This document shows, one piece after another, positions 24,092 to 32,369 of a DNA stretch of 40,460 bases. Location: NCBI GenBank assembly GCA_900546345.1, contig URCI01000023.1, forward strand, positions 1-40,460. Direction: 5' to 3'. The translations under genes and the position numbers were made by a program. Below the pieces are notes generated by a model. It had not been told where the DNA came from. It did not search any database and worked only from the letters and a program-made list of their open reading frames with translations. This stretch comes from an uncultured Prevotella sp. GTDB taxonomy: Bacteria > Bacteroidota > Bacteroidia > Bacteroidales > Bacteroidaceae. Within the stretch, counting starts at the first letter, position 1. Each line of letters starts with the position of its first letter.

Positions 24092-25795
24092 ATGAAAAAA
24101 CTTTCAATCCTCTTGGCTGCCCTGCTCATGAGCACAAGCAGCCTCCTGGCCCAAAACCAACAATGGTTCAGCCGCCATATTCTCTCCGGCACGCATGCCA
24201 TGGTGCGCGTCACGTCTGAAAAGCGCTACCTTTTGCTGCCCGTAGAAGAAAAAGAGAGCGAGTCGAAGATACGCGTCATCAAGGACGGTCACGCCGATGC
24301 GAGCATCGACATCCGACTGGCCACAGGCAAGGCCGACTACTTCGTGCCACTCGACCTCAGCCGTTATGGCAAAGGCGAACTGCTGCTTGACTTAGTGTTC
24401 ACGGGCAACTACCGCACGGTGGGAAACATCGAGGATTACAGTTGTTGGAAACTGATGAAGCAGAGCGACACCTTCGACACCACCAACCGTGAGCAGTGGA
24501 GGCCACAATACCACCACACACCCGCGTGGGGATGGATGAACGATCCTAATGGCATGTTCTATAAAGATGGCGTGTGGCACCTGTATTTCCAGTACAATCC
24601 CTACGGCTCCATGTGGGGTAACATGACGTGGGGGCACTCGGTCAGCCGCGATCTCATCCACTGGACCCATGAGCCGGAAGCCGTACTGCCCGATGCCCTT
24701 GGCACGGTGTTCAGCGGTTCGGCCATCGTCGACAGCACCGGCTCGGCAGGATTTGGCAAGAATGCCGTCGTGGCCATGTACACCTCAGCACGGGAGAACC
24801 AGACGCAGAGTCTCGCCTACAGCAACGACGGAGGCAAGACCTTCACTAAATACGAAGGCAATCCGGTGCTCACGGCCAAAGAGCCCGACTTCCGCGATCC
24901 TAAGATGCTATGGAACGACGACACGCAAGAGTGGAACCTCGTCATGGCCACAGGTCAGAAGATGAACTTCTACTCCTCGAAAGACTTGAAGAACTGGAAG
25001 TTCGAGAGCAGCTTCGGCGAAGGCTACGGCTGTCACAAAGGCGTATGGGAGTGTCCCGACTTGATGAAGATGGACAATGGCAAGTGGGTGCTTGTGTGCA
25101 ACATCAACCCCGGAGGCCCCTACGGTGGCTCGGCTACACAATACTTTGTCGGCCAGTGGGACGGTCATAAGTTCACTTGCGAGAGCAAGCCCGAGGTGAC
25201 CAAGTGGATGGACTATGGCAAGGACCACTATGCCACGGTCACGTTCAGTGGTGCGCCCAACGGCCGTCACGTCGCCCTGGCATGGATGAGCAACTGGCAG
25301 TATGCCGCCGTGGTGCCCACCCTGCAATACCGTTCGGCCAACTCCATCCCGCGCGACCTCAGCCTCTTCAACGAGGGCGGTGAGGATTATGTCAGCGTGA
25401 AACCGTCGCCCGAGGTGCTCAAGGCCTTCAACAAGCCGGCAGCCGGAATCAGCGAGGCCTGCATGGTCGAGGTGAGCCGTCTGCGTCCCAACGCCACCAT
25501 CGAACTGTCCAACGGCAAAGGCGAGCGCGTGGTCATGCGCTACAATGCCAGTGAGCAGAGCTTCTCCTTCGACCGCTTGAAGAGTGGGCAGACCGACTTC
25601 AGCGATGCCTTCCCCAGTGTGACCATCGCTCCGACACACGGACGCGTCAACCGCGTGCTGATCTTCATCGACAAGAGCAGCATCGAGGTCTTCGATGCCG
25701 ACGGAAAGTTTGCACTTACCAACCTCGTCTTTCCGACATCACCTTACAACCGTCTGAGCGTCAAAGGCGGCAAGACAAAGATACGAAAGATGTAA
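24092..25795 (+). CDS. GH32 fructan hydrolase (levanase/inulinase/invertase type)
   Basis: 567 residues from the ATG at 24092; the open frame extends far upstream but only as an out-of-frame shadow of susD. Signal peptide about 1-20 (SSLLAQ) with no lipobox, so the enzyme is probably periplasmic. A small N-terminal domain (about 22-130) precedes the five-bladed propeller. Catalytic motifs are complete: WMNDPNG (148-154, nucleophile Asp151), FRDP (267-270) and WECPD (319-323, acid/base Glu320). A beta-sandwich follows, ending with SSIEVFDADGK. It would release fructose for the permease and fructokinase. The locus has only this GH32 and no surface endo-enzyme, which suggests short fructo-oligosaccharides or exo-cleavage; levan versus inulin cannot be read from sequence. 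Confidence 0.93.
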   Translation: MKKLSILLAALLMSTSSLLAQNQQWFSRHILSGTHAMVRVTSEKRYLLLPVEEKESESKIRVIKDGHADASIDIRLATGKADYFVPLDLSRYGKGELLLDLVFTGNYRTVGNIEDYSCWKLMKQSDTFDTTNREQWRPQYHHTPAWGWMNDPNGMFYKDGVWHLYFQYNPYGSMWGNMTWGHSVSRDLIHWTHEPEAVLPDALGTVFSGSAIVDSTGSAGFGKNAVVAMYTSARENQTQSLAYSNDGGKTFTKYEGNPVLTAKEPDFRDPKMLWNDDTQEWNLVMATGQKMNFYSSKDLKNWKFESSFGEGYGCHKGVWECPDLMKMDNGKWVLVCNINPGGPYGGSATQYFVGQWDGHKFTCESKPEVTKWMDYGKDHYATVTFSGAPNGRHVALAWMSNWQYAAVVPTLQYRSANSIPRDLSLFNEGGEDYVSVKPSPEVLKAFNKPAAGISEACMVEVSRLRPNATIELSNGKGERVVMRYNASEQSFSFDRLKSGQTDFSDAFPSVTIAPTHGRVNRVLIFIDKSSIEVFDADGKFALTNLVFPTSPYNRLSVKGGKTKIRKM

Positions 25796-25829
25796 CTGTA
25801 AAGACGAGAACCATGCACTCCGATAAATG

Positions 25830-25895
25830 AACCTATGTTCCCGCGGGCACAAACCTATGTTCTCATGGGCATGAACCTATGTTCCCGTGGAGACA
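25830..25895. repeat. 22-bp tandem repeat, three units
   Basis: Units at 25830, 25852 and 25874, each beginning AACCTATGTTC and containing a short GC-rich dyad (CCCGCGGG in the first). Non-coding, behind the GH32 gene. Same unit length as the array at 3041 but an unrelated sequence. Confidence 0.78.
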
Positions 25896-25926
25896 AAGCA
25901 GTGGGATTACTGTTGTAATCTTATAG

Positions 25927-25984
25927 CAAAAGACCATTCGCCAGGTAGCAAATGATAAAAAGCTACGCAGCGAATGGTCTTTTG
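25927..25984. terminator. bidirectional terminator between GH32 and glycerate kinase genes
   Basis: A 15-bp inverted repeat (25927-25941 with 25970-25984, CAAAAGACCATTCGC and its complement). Inside it a second pair (GTAGC 25945-25949, GCTAC 25962-25966) extends the hairpin. The arms end in four A and four T, which suits termination from both sides of two convergent genes. Confidence 0.85.
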
Positions 25985-26025
25985 TTAGTTAAAAAAATCC
26001 CTTCTCACGAAGCGCTCTTCGTGCC

Positions 26026-27093
26026 TTACAAGTGAAAGAGTTTTCCGACGGCGTTTTCCAGTCTTCTCCTGGCCACCTCGGTGTCGAGAGGATCCTCGTC
26101 CCTGGGTTGTCCATCGTTGATGCACACCACTTTGGAAAAGCCGGCATCAAGGAGCGCCTGACGATCGGCAATGCGTCCGGCGACGAGGACGACGGGCACG
26201 CCAACCTTTTTGGCATGGTGGAGCACTACGCTGGGGAGCTTGCCCATGAGCGTCTGTTGATCGGAGGCCCCCTCGCCCGTGACGACAAGGTCAGCGTTCT
26301 GAAGTAGCGTGTCGAAGCCGTTGCTACGCAGCACCAGTTCTGCCCCACTCTCCATCTGTGCGTCCATAAACTGCATGAAAGCATACCCCAGTCCGCCAGC
26401 AGCCCCTGCGCCTAGCTGCTGACTCTTGTCATAGCCCTGATGTTTGGCCGCCATGTTGGCGAAGGTCACAGCGCGACGCTCCAACAACGCCACTTGCTGT
26501 GGGTCTGCTCCTTTCTGTGGTGCAAAGATCTGGGCGGCCCCCTCAGGGCCTGTCAGCGGATTAGTCACATCAGAAGCCAAGGTCACTTTGAGGGATCTGA
26601 GCACCGATGTGTCAAAAGGATCGTACCACATCTGATGCAAACGCTGCTGGGCATGATGACGCAGACACTGAAGCATGCCCAAACCACAATCACTTGTAGC
26701 CGAGCCACCCAGTCCCACGACAAACTCGCGGCAGCCCGCTTCCCAAGCGTGCACCATCAGCTCACCCACGCCATAGCTTGTGGCGACCAGCGGATTGCGC
26801 AGTTCCGGCTCTATCTTGGCCAAGCCGACAGCTTGTGCCACCTCGATGATGGCCTTGCCATCCTTGATGCCAAAGTCGGCGTCGGTCCATCGCATCATCG
26901 CGTCATGGACGTGGCAGTGCACAATTCTGTCGGGCTGCATGGCCCGCAGGAAGCCCTCGCCGCCATCGCTGGCCTCGATCATCCTCAACTGAGTATCCAG
27001 GAACCGTTGTCTCAGTCCTTCCGCCATGGCCTCATTGGCCTCGCGGCTGCTCATGCAACCCTTGAAACTATCAAAAGCAATTATAATTCTCAT
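26026..27093 (-). CDS. glycerate kinase (GlxK family)
   Basis: 355 residues. Phosphorylates D-glycerate with ATP (to 2- or 3-phosphoglycerate depending on subtype), feeding glycolysis. Family landmarks: FDSFKG (7-12), DGGEG (43-47), the glycine-rich GLGGSATSDCGLGM, SDVTNPLTGPEGAAQIFAPQKGA-type segment in the middle, and TGEGASDQQTLMGK near residue 270. Its start codon overlaps the stop of the upstream DUF1016 gene (shared ATGA), so the two are translationally coupled even though their base composition differs sharply. No glycerate or glyoxylate genes are nearby. Confidence 0.93.
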   Translation of the reverse strand: MRIIIAFDSFKGCMSSREANEAMAEGLRQRFLDTQLRMIEASDGGEGFLRAMQPDRIVHCHVHDAMMRWTDADFGIKDGKAIIEVAQAVGLAKIEPELRNPLVATSYGVGELMVHAWEAGCREFVVGLGGSATSDCGLGMLQCLRHHAQQRLHQMWYDPFDTSVLRSLKVTLASDVTNPLTGPEGAAQIFAPQKGADPQQVALLERRAVTFANMAAKHQGYDKSQQLGAGAAGGLGYAFMQFMDAQMESGAELVLRSNGFDTLLQNADLVVTGEGASDQQTLMGKLPSVVLHHAKKVGVPVVLVAGRIADRQALLDAGFSKVVCINDGQPRDEDPLDTEVARRRLENAVGKLFHL

Positions 27094-28193
27094 AGGTTTC
27101 TTTCATCATATTCGCTCATCCATTCTTCCAATTTCTGCTTCAACTCTTCCTTCTTAGGAAGACAAAGGGCATATTCTTGTGCATAGATGTTGGCTTCTTT
27201 AGGCAGAGTAAGCTCCACCATAGCATCGTTTTTTGTAGGACAGAGAAGAATTCCAATAGTAGGCTTCTCAAAATTCAAACGCTTATAACGGTCAAAGTAA
27301 TTTACATACATCATCATTTGTCCAAGATCCTGATGCGTCAACTTGTCTATTTTCAAATCAACTAAGACATAGCATTGTAAGATTCTGTTATAAAGTACAA
27401 GGTCAACATAGAAGTTATCTTCGTCAAACGTAAAACGCTTCTGCCTTGCTTCAAAAAGGAATCCTTTACCACACTCCATGAGAAAGTCTTCCAATTTATC
27501 AAGTATAGCCGACTCAAGCTTTTGTTCTGAATATGAAGAGTCAGGTTTGATTCCTATAAAATCAAGCACAAGTGGATTCTTAAGAATATCGGTAGGCTTC
27601 TCCACTACTTGTCCCTCTGTTGCAAGTCGCATCACCTCGTTTTTGTCTTTACTTATTGCGAGACGCTCATACAAGCTACTGGCTACTTGGCGCTGGAGTT
27701 GTCTTTTACTCCATTGCTGCCGGGAAGCTTCTATTTCATAAAAATGGCGCGCATTTGGATTTTTCTCTCTCATTAATATGAGGTAATGTGTCCATGGCAA
27801 TATAAAATGAGGAGATTTCCGAACCAGTGGTTCGGATATTGCAGACTGATCCGATATCCGAGCCGATGGTTCGGAAATGGAATAAGTCAAAAAGAATTTT
27901 CTACAGTTTTCTAAAGTATCCACCGACCATCCTCTTTCATATCGACTCATTAACCGTGCAGATAAGCGCTTCAGTAAGTTCTTTCCATACTCAGCTCTTA
28001 CCTTTCCATCTTGCTCGTAATCCACAATATATTGTCCTACAGCATAATAAGTATAGACCATAGCTGTGTTTATGGCCTTTGACACTTGGCTGCGGCTCTT
28101 GTCTATCAGATGAGAGATAGCATCAAAAAGTCGATCTTCGGTATCTACAAATTCGTTTTTATCTTCTTTCATGACAGCATTTTTATCTTGCAA
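27090..28193 (-). CDS. DUF1016/YhcG-like PDDEXK nuclease
   Basis: 367 residues (an alternative start at residue 8, 28172, is equally possible). The N-terminal DUF1016 helical domain (about 20-170) includes YAVGQYIVDYEQ and RGWSVDTLENCRKF. The C-terminal PDDEXK nuclease core has Asp264 in FYVDLVLYNR and Asp279-Leu-Lys281 in VLVDLKIDKL, followed by the conserved QDLGQMMMYVNYFD. Family members are linked to restriction, phage and mobile DNA; the role here is unknown. Residues 106-125 form a short heptapeptide-like repeat (ISEPSAR, ISDQSA, ISEPLVR). The gene is clearly AT-richer than everything around it, which suggests acquisition by transfer, and it overlaps the glycerate kinase start by four bases. 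Confidence 0.88.
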   Translation of the reverse strand: MQDKNAVMKEDKNEFVDTEDRLFDAISHLIDKSRSQVSKAINTAMVYTYYAVGQYIVDYEQDGKVRAEYGKNLLKRLSARLMSRYERGWSVDTLENCRKFFLTYSISEPSARISDQSAISEPLVRKSPHFILPWTHYLILMREKNPNARHFYEIEASRQQWSKRQLQRQVASSLYERLAISKDKNEVMRLATEGQVVEKPTDILKNPLVLDFIGIKPDSSYSEQKLESAILDKLEDFLMECGKGFLFEARQKRFTFDEDNFYVDLVLYNRILQCYVLVDLKIDKLTHQDLGQMMMYVNYFDRYKRLNFEKPTIGILLCPTKNDAMVELTLPKEANIYAQEYALCLPKKEELKQKLEEWMSEYDERNL

Positions 28194-28386
28194 AGGGACA
28201 TGTACCTATGGCACTTTCACCACAGAAGACATATTCACTCCACTCAGAATCAATTAGTCGAGTAAAATTACAAAGAAAATTTGAATTCAACAACCCTTTC
28301 GATAAAAAGTTCTGAAATCATAATACTTACAGTATTTCAAGCTACGCATATTGTAATATTTCCGCCCTTTCTACGTTAATAATACC
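28194..28386. other. divergent intergenic region
   Basis: 193 bp, AT-rich, between the nuclease gene (minus) and the TonB receptor (plus). No exact TAnnTTTG element was found on either strand; the closest on the minus strand is TCCCTTTG about 15 nt before the nuclease start. Confidence 0.4.
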
Positions 28387-30762
28387 ATGATACGAAGACT
28401 TTTCATCTTGATGATACTGGCCTTGCTGGGCCTGAGTGGCATGGCACAGAGCTTCACACTGCATGGTCGCGTCATTGACGAGGACGGCAACCCGGTGGAG
28501 TTTGCCAGCGTGTCATGTCTCTCACAAGGCAAGGCCACGGTGACCTCAGCTCACGGCGAATACCGGTTGACACTCCGTTCTGCAGACTCGGTAGTGGTGA
28601 AGTTCTCTATGCTCGGCTACCGCACAAAGACGAGGATTCTGAGGAAACCCAAAGGGCCGCAGGCGCTCACGGTCACACTCTACGGCATGGCGAACACGCT
28701 CGGGCAAGTTGATGTCACAGGACAAAAGATACAATCGGGACAAGGACAAGAGCTGAGCACAAAAGACATGAAAGGCTCACCGTCAACAACGGGCAATGCG
28801 GTAGAAGAACTCGTACAGAGCCAGGCCGGCGTCTCCACCCATTCCGAGTTGTCATCGCAGTACAACGTCCGCGGCGGCGCCTTTGACGAGAACTCGGTAT
28901 ATATAAATAATGTGGAGATCTACCGCCCCTATCTTGTACGCAGCGGACAGCAGGAAGGACTATCCGTCATCAACCCCGACATGGTGGAGCGTATCAACTT
29001 CTCCACAGGAGGCTTTGAAGCTAAGTACGGCGACAAGATGTCGTCGGCCCTCGACATCACATACCGCCAGCCGAAGCGCGCCGAAGCCTCGGCCACCGTG
29101 TCGTTGCTGGGCGCCAGCGCCTATGTGGGATTAGGCAACAAAAACTTTTCCTGGACCAACGGACTGCGCTACAAAACCACAAAATATCTCCTCGGCTCGT
29201 TGGAAACCAATGGTGAATACAAGCCCAGCTTCCTCGACTATCAGACCTACCTGCATTGGCGCCCCAATCAGTTATGGAGTTTCGACATCATCGGCAACGT
29301 CTCTGACAACCACTATACTTTCCAACCAGAGAGCCGCGAGACCAGTTTTGGCACACTCGAGGACGTGAAATCCTTCCGTGTCTACTTCGATGGACAGGAG
29401 AAAGACCGCTTTCGCACGTATTTCGGTACGGTAGGCATCACGCGCCACTGGGGTGACTCCACGTCGGTGTCACTGCTCGGCTCTGCCTTTTCGACCAGCG
29501 AACGCGAGCAGTACGACATTCAGGGACAATATTGGCTCACGCAAACCGAGACATCGGAAGACCTCGGCGTGGGGACCTACTTCCAGCACGCGCGCAACTA
29601 TCTCAAGGCACGCGTAGGTAGTGTGAAGCTGATGGTCAACCACAAAACGGCGTCACACAACATCGAGGGGGCTCTCACATTTAAAAAAGAACATATCGAG
29701 GAAAACTCGCGCGAGTATGAGATGCGCGACTCGGCAGGATACAGCATTCCGCACACGGGACAGGACCTGTACATGATCTATTCGCTCAGGGCGAAGAACC
29801 AACTCGATGCCAACCGCACGGAAGTGTATCTTCAGGATACCTGGCGCTTTCATCGCAACGACTCCAGCACACTCTATACGCTCAACTACGGTGTACGCTT
29901 CGCGCACTGGAACTTCAATGGCGAGTCGACACTCTCACCCCGGGTCTCGCTCGGCATCACGCCGTCATGGAACCGCGACTTGACCTTCCGTTTGGCAACG
30001 GGCCTCTATTACCAGGCACCTTTCTTCAAAGAGCTACGCGACACGTCTACCGTGAACGGCATGACCGTGGCCTCACTCAACGACAAGGTGAAGAGTCAGC
30101 GTGCCATCCACGTCATCGGTGGCATGGACTATCGCTTCAAAGTCAACAACCGTCCCTACCGCTTCTCGGCTGAGGCTTATTATAAGTTTCTCCACAACCT
30201 CATCCCTTACTCGGTAAGCAATGTGCAGGTAGTCTACTACGGCGACCACACCGCCACAGGCCATGCCGCCGGAGTGGACTTGAAGCTCTACGGAGAGTTT
30301 GTTCCGGGTACTGACTCGTGGATCACTCTCTCTTTCATGAACACCAAGATGAATGTCGACGGCCGTTCCCTTCCCCTGCCTACGGACCAGCGCTTTGCTG
30401 CCCATCTGTTCTTCACAGATTATTTTCCGGGTACGACACGCTGGAAGATGAGTCTCAGGCTGACCTATGCCGATGGCCTGCCCTTCTCTACTCCTCACCG
30501 CGAGCTGACCTCTGCGTCATTCCGTGCGCCAGCCTACAAGCGGGCTGACATTGGCATGAGCTACCGGCTCTACGACAACAGCGACCATCACAGCGCACAC
30601 TGGCTGAAAAACGTGTGGCTCGGACTCGACTGTCTCAACCTGTTGGGCATCAACAACGTCAACTCGTATTACTGGGTCACCGATGTCGTAGGCCAGCAAT
30701 ATGCCGTTCCGAACTATTTGACCGGCCGCCGCATCAACGCCAAGGTCACCGTGGAGTTCTAA
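28387..30762 (+). CDS. TonB-dependent outer-membrane receptor
   Basis: 791 residues with a signal peptide (about 1-20, SGMAQ). A carboxypeptidase-regulatory-like domain follows (about 23-98, LHGRVIDEDGNPVEFASV), then a plug with QYNVRGGAFDENSVYINNVEIYRP and a beta-barrel ending in Phe. It is shorter than SusC proteins, lacks their signature and has no SusD partner, so it belongs to the general TonB receptor group (siderophore, metal, vitamin or peptide uptake). I see no substrate clue. It is a single gene; its stop is only 12 nt from the stop of the convergent GH30 gene, with no terminator between them. Confidence 0.88.
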   Translation: MIRRLFILMILALLGLSGMAQSFTLHGRVIDEDGNPVEFASVSCLSQGKATVTSAHGEYRLTLRSADSVVVKFSMLGYRTKTRILRKPKGPQALTVTLYGMANTLGQVDVTGQKIQSGQGQELSTKDMKGSPSTTGNAVEELVQSQAGVSTHSELSSQYNVRGGAFDENSVYINNVEIYRPYLVRSGQQEGLSVINPDMVERINFSTGGFEAKYGDKMSSALDITYRQPKRAEASATVSLLGASAYVGLGNKNFSWTNGLRYKTTKYLLGSLETNGEYKPSFLDYQTYLHWRPNQLWSFDIIGNVSDNHYTFQPESRETSFGTLEDVKSFRVYFDGQEKDRFRTYFGTVGITRHWGDSTSVSLLGSAFSTSEREQYDIQGQYWLTQTETSEDLGVGTYFQHARNYLKARVGSVKLMVNHKTASHNIEGALTFKKEHIEENSREYEMRDSAGYSIPHTGQDLYMIYSLRAKNQLDANRTEVYLQDTWRFHRNDSSTLYTLNYGVRFAHWNFNGESTLSPRVSLGITPSWNRDLTFRLATGLYYQAPFFKELRDTSTVNGMTVASLNDKVKSQRAIHVIGGMDYRFKVNNRPYRFSAEAYYKFLHNLIPYSVSNVQVVYYGDHTATGHAAGVDLKLYGEFVPGTDSWITLSFMNTKMNVDGRSLPLPTDQRFAAHLFFTDYFPGTTRWKMSLRLTYADGLPFSTPHRELTSASFRAPAYKRADIGMSYRLYDNSDHHSAHWLKNVWLGLDCLNLLGINNVNSYYWVTDVVGQQYAVPNYLTGRRINAKVTVEF

Positions 30763-30774
30763 GCACCGACGCCG

Positions 30775-32325
30775 TCACTTGCTGACCAGCGTAGTGACAG
30801 AGCGTGGGGCAAGGACAACGGCTCCCTTGCTTCGTCCCACTGGCTTGAGGTTTTCCCCCGAGACATCCGACGTGCGATAGAGTTGCCAAGCGTTTTTGCC
30901 ATCCGGTAGTGGCAGGCTGATGGTGCGCGTGCCTTCACCATAGTTGATGGCGACCACGACCCACGAGCCGTCGGCATTGCGATAAGCAGAGACCATCACG
31001 CCGGTTGGCTGTGTGTCTCCATCGACAACAGGCTTTCCGCCATCGGTCACAGTAACGGTGTAGCGCCGCGCACCCGGCCGGATGAATCGGCTATAGTTGC
31101 CCAAAGCCCACATCAGCTTGGAATCGATAGCCTTGCCCGTTTTCCACCCATCATCACTGAGCACACGGATCAGTCCGTCCTTATAGTCACCTCCCATCGA
31201 CCGCCACCACGACCAGCTCTCCGCATCGCCGTAGACCAGATCGTGATGGATGACGCGGGCCACGTAGAGCGCCGTCATCATCGAGAAATCGTAATGGCCG
31301 CCACCGCCAATCTCTTCGTCATTGCCCATGATGCACAGTTCACTTTGCCAGTAATGGAGGCCGTAACGCGCCAGCGTGTCACGCAGTTGCTCGCGTATCT
31401 TGCGCATGTACTCTACGGGAGTATTGGTCCAGTAGCTGTGAGCCAAAATGCTGTGCGGCACGCCCGGACAGTCACCTAAGTAGGTCTGTGTACTGTCTTT
31501 GCAGAAAAAGCTGCGAATCTCATAGCCGCGTTGCCAGTCTGTCTCATGGGTCCCCAAAAGGCAACGCAGGTCAGAACTCTCGTTGATGGTAATCTGGGTA
31601 TTGACCTTCTGTTTCTTAAAAGCTTTCGAGATCGCCCTCACCAGTCGCGCTACTTCCCGGTTGGTGGCAGGCGATCCTTCTTGCTTCGGCCCCGTCCAGT
31701 TCCAGTGTCCGTCCGGCTCATTGACGGGACTGACATAGTCGAAGTGAATGCCATCATGCTCTTCCAGTCCTTTCAGACTTGTCGCGATGAACCTTGCGGC
31801 ACGGTCGTAGCTGTCAGGCCGCAGATTGATGGTGCCTCCGCGCCCGGTGTTGGTCGCCAGTCCATTCTGCGTGAAGAACACCGGCATGGAATTCATGAAG
31901 GCAAGGAAATGGCTGACACCCCGCTGCTGAGCCAGCTTCAGGAAGTTGCGCTGACCTTGCTGTTTACTCCAGTCATAGCTGCCGTCGGCATTGAGAAAGC
32001 ATTCGGTACGTGTTGCCGGCTGTATCTGTGCACCGTCTCCTTGCTCTTCACTACCTGCGCCAAGGTTGAAACGCCACAGTGAAAGGCCGATGCCGCGTGG
32101 TTGCCCCTGCGCATCATTATCGGTACTGAACAGCCAGTCAGCGATCTGCCGTTGTTGCTGTTCAGGCCAGAGCCCCACATATTTCATGCTCCAGGCGTCT
32201 GACGCGCCAAAGTGCAGGATCTGCTGTCGCGGCTGATCGGTGTTGATATGATAGACACGTTGTGCCTTTACAGCCACTGTCGCCGTGAGCAACAGGGCTG
32301 ACAAGAAAAGATGATGATGGTTCAT
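30775..32325 (-). CDS. GH30 family glycosidase, second copy
   Basis: 516 residues from the ATG at 32325; the open frame continues 14 codons further upstream, but the signal peptide MNHHHLFLSALLL starts here. No lipobox; the sequence ends the signal at about VKAQ. GH30 (beta/alpha)8 barrel with acid/base Glu203 in VNEP and nucleophile Glu329 in YWQSEL; a beta-sandwich follows at the C-terminus. A paralogue of the neighbouring GH30 with the same order of motifs (HFGASDAWS, NGLATNTGRGG). Last gene of the locus. Substrate not determinable here: family members act on beta-1,6-glucan, beta-1,6-galactan, xylan and others. Confidence 0.87.
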   Translation of the reverse strand: MNHHHLFLSALLLTATVAVKAQRVYHINTDQPRQQILHFGASDAWSMKYVGLWPEQQQRQIADWLFSTDNDAQGQPRGIGLSLWRFNLGAGSEEQGDGAQIQPATRTECFLNADGSYDWSKQQGQRNFLKLAQQRGVSHFLAFMNSMPVFFTQNGLATNTGRGGTINLRPDSYDRAARFIATSLKGLEEHDGIHFDYVSPVNEPDGHWNWTGPKQEGSPATNREVARLVRAISKAFKKQKVNTQITINESSDLRCLLGTHETDWQRGYEIRSFFCKDSTQTYLGDCPGVPHSILAHSYWTNTPVEYMRKIREQLRDTLARYGLHYWQSELCIMGNDEEIGGGGHYDFSMMTALYVARVIHHDLVYGDAESWSWWRSMGGDYKDGLIRVLSDDGWKTGKAIDSKLMWALGNYSRFIRPGARRYTVTVTDGGKPVVDGDTQPTGVMVSAYRNADGSWVVVAINYGEGTRTISLPLPDGKNAWQLYRTSDVSGENLKPVGRSKGAVVLAPRSVTTLVSK

Positions 32326-32369
32326 GAAAAGAGGTGAATGTTGAAGATTTGAGGAATGAGAACCCAAGA

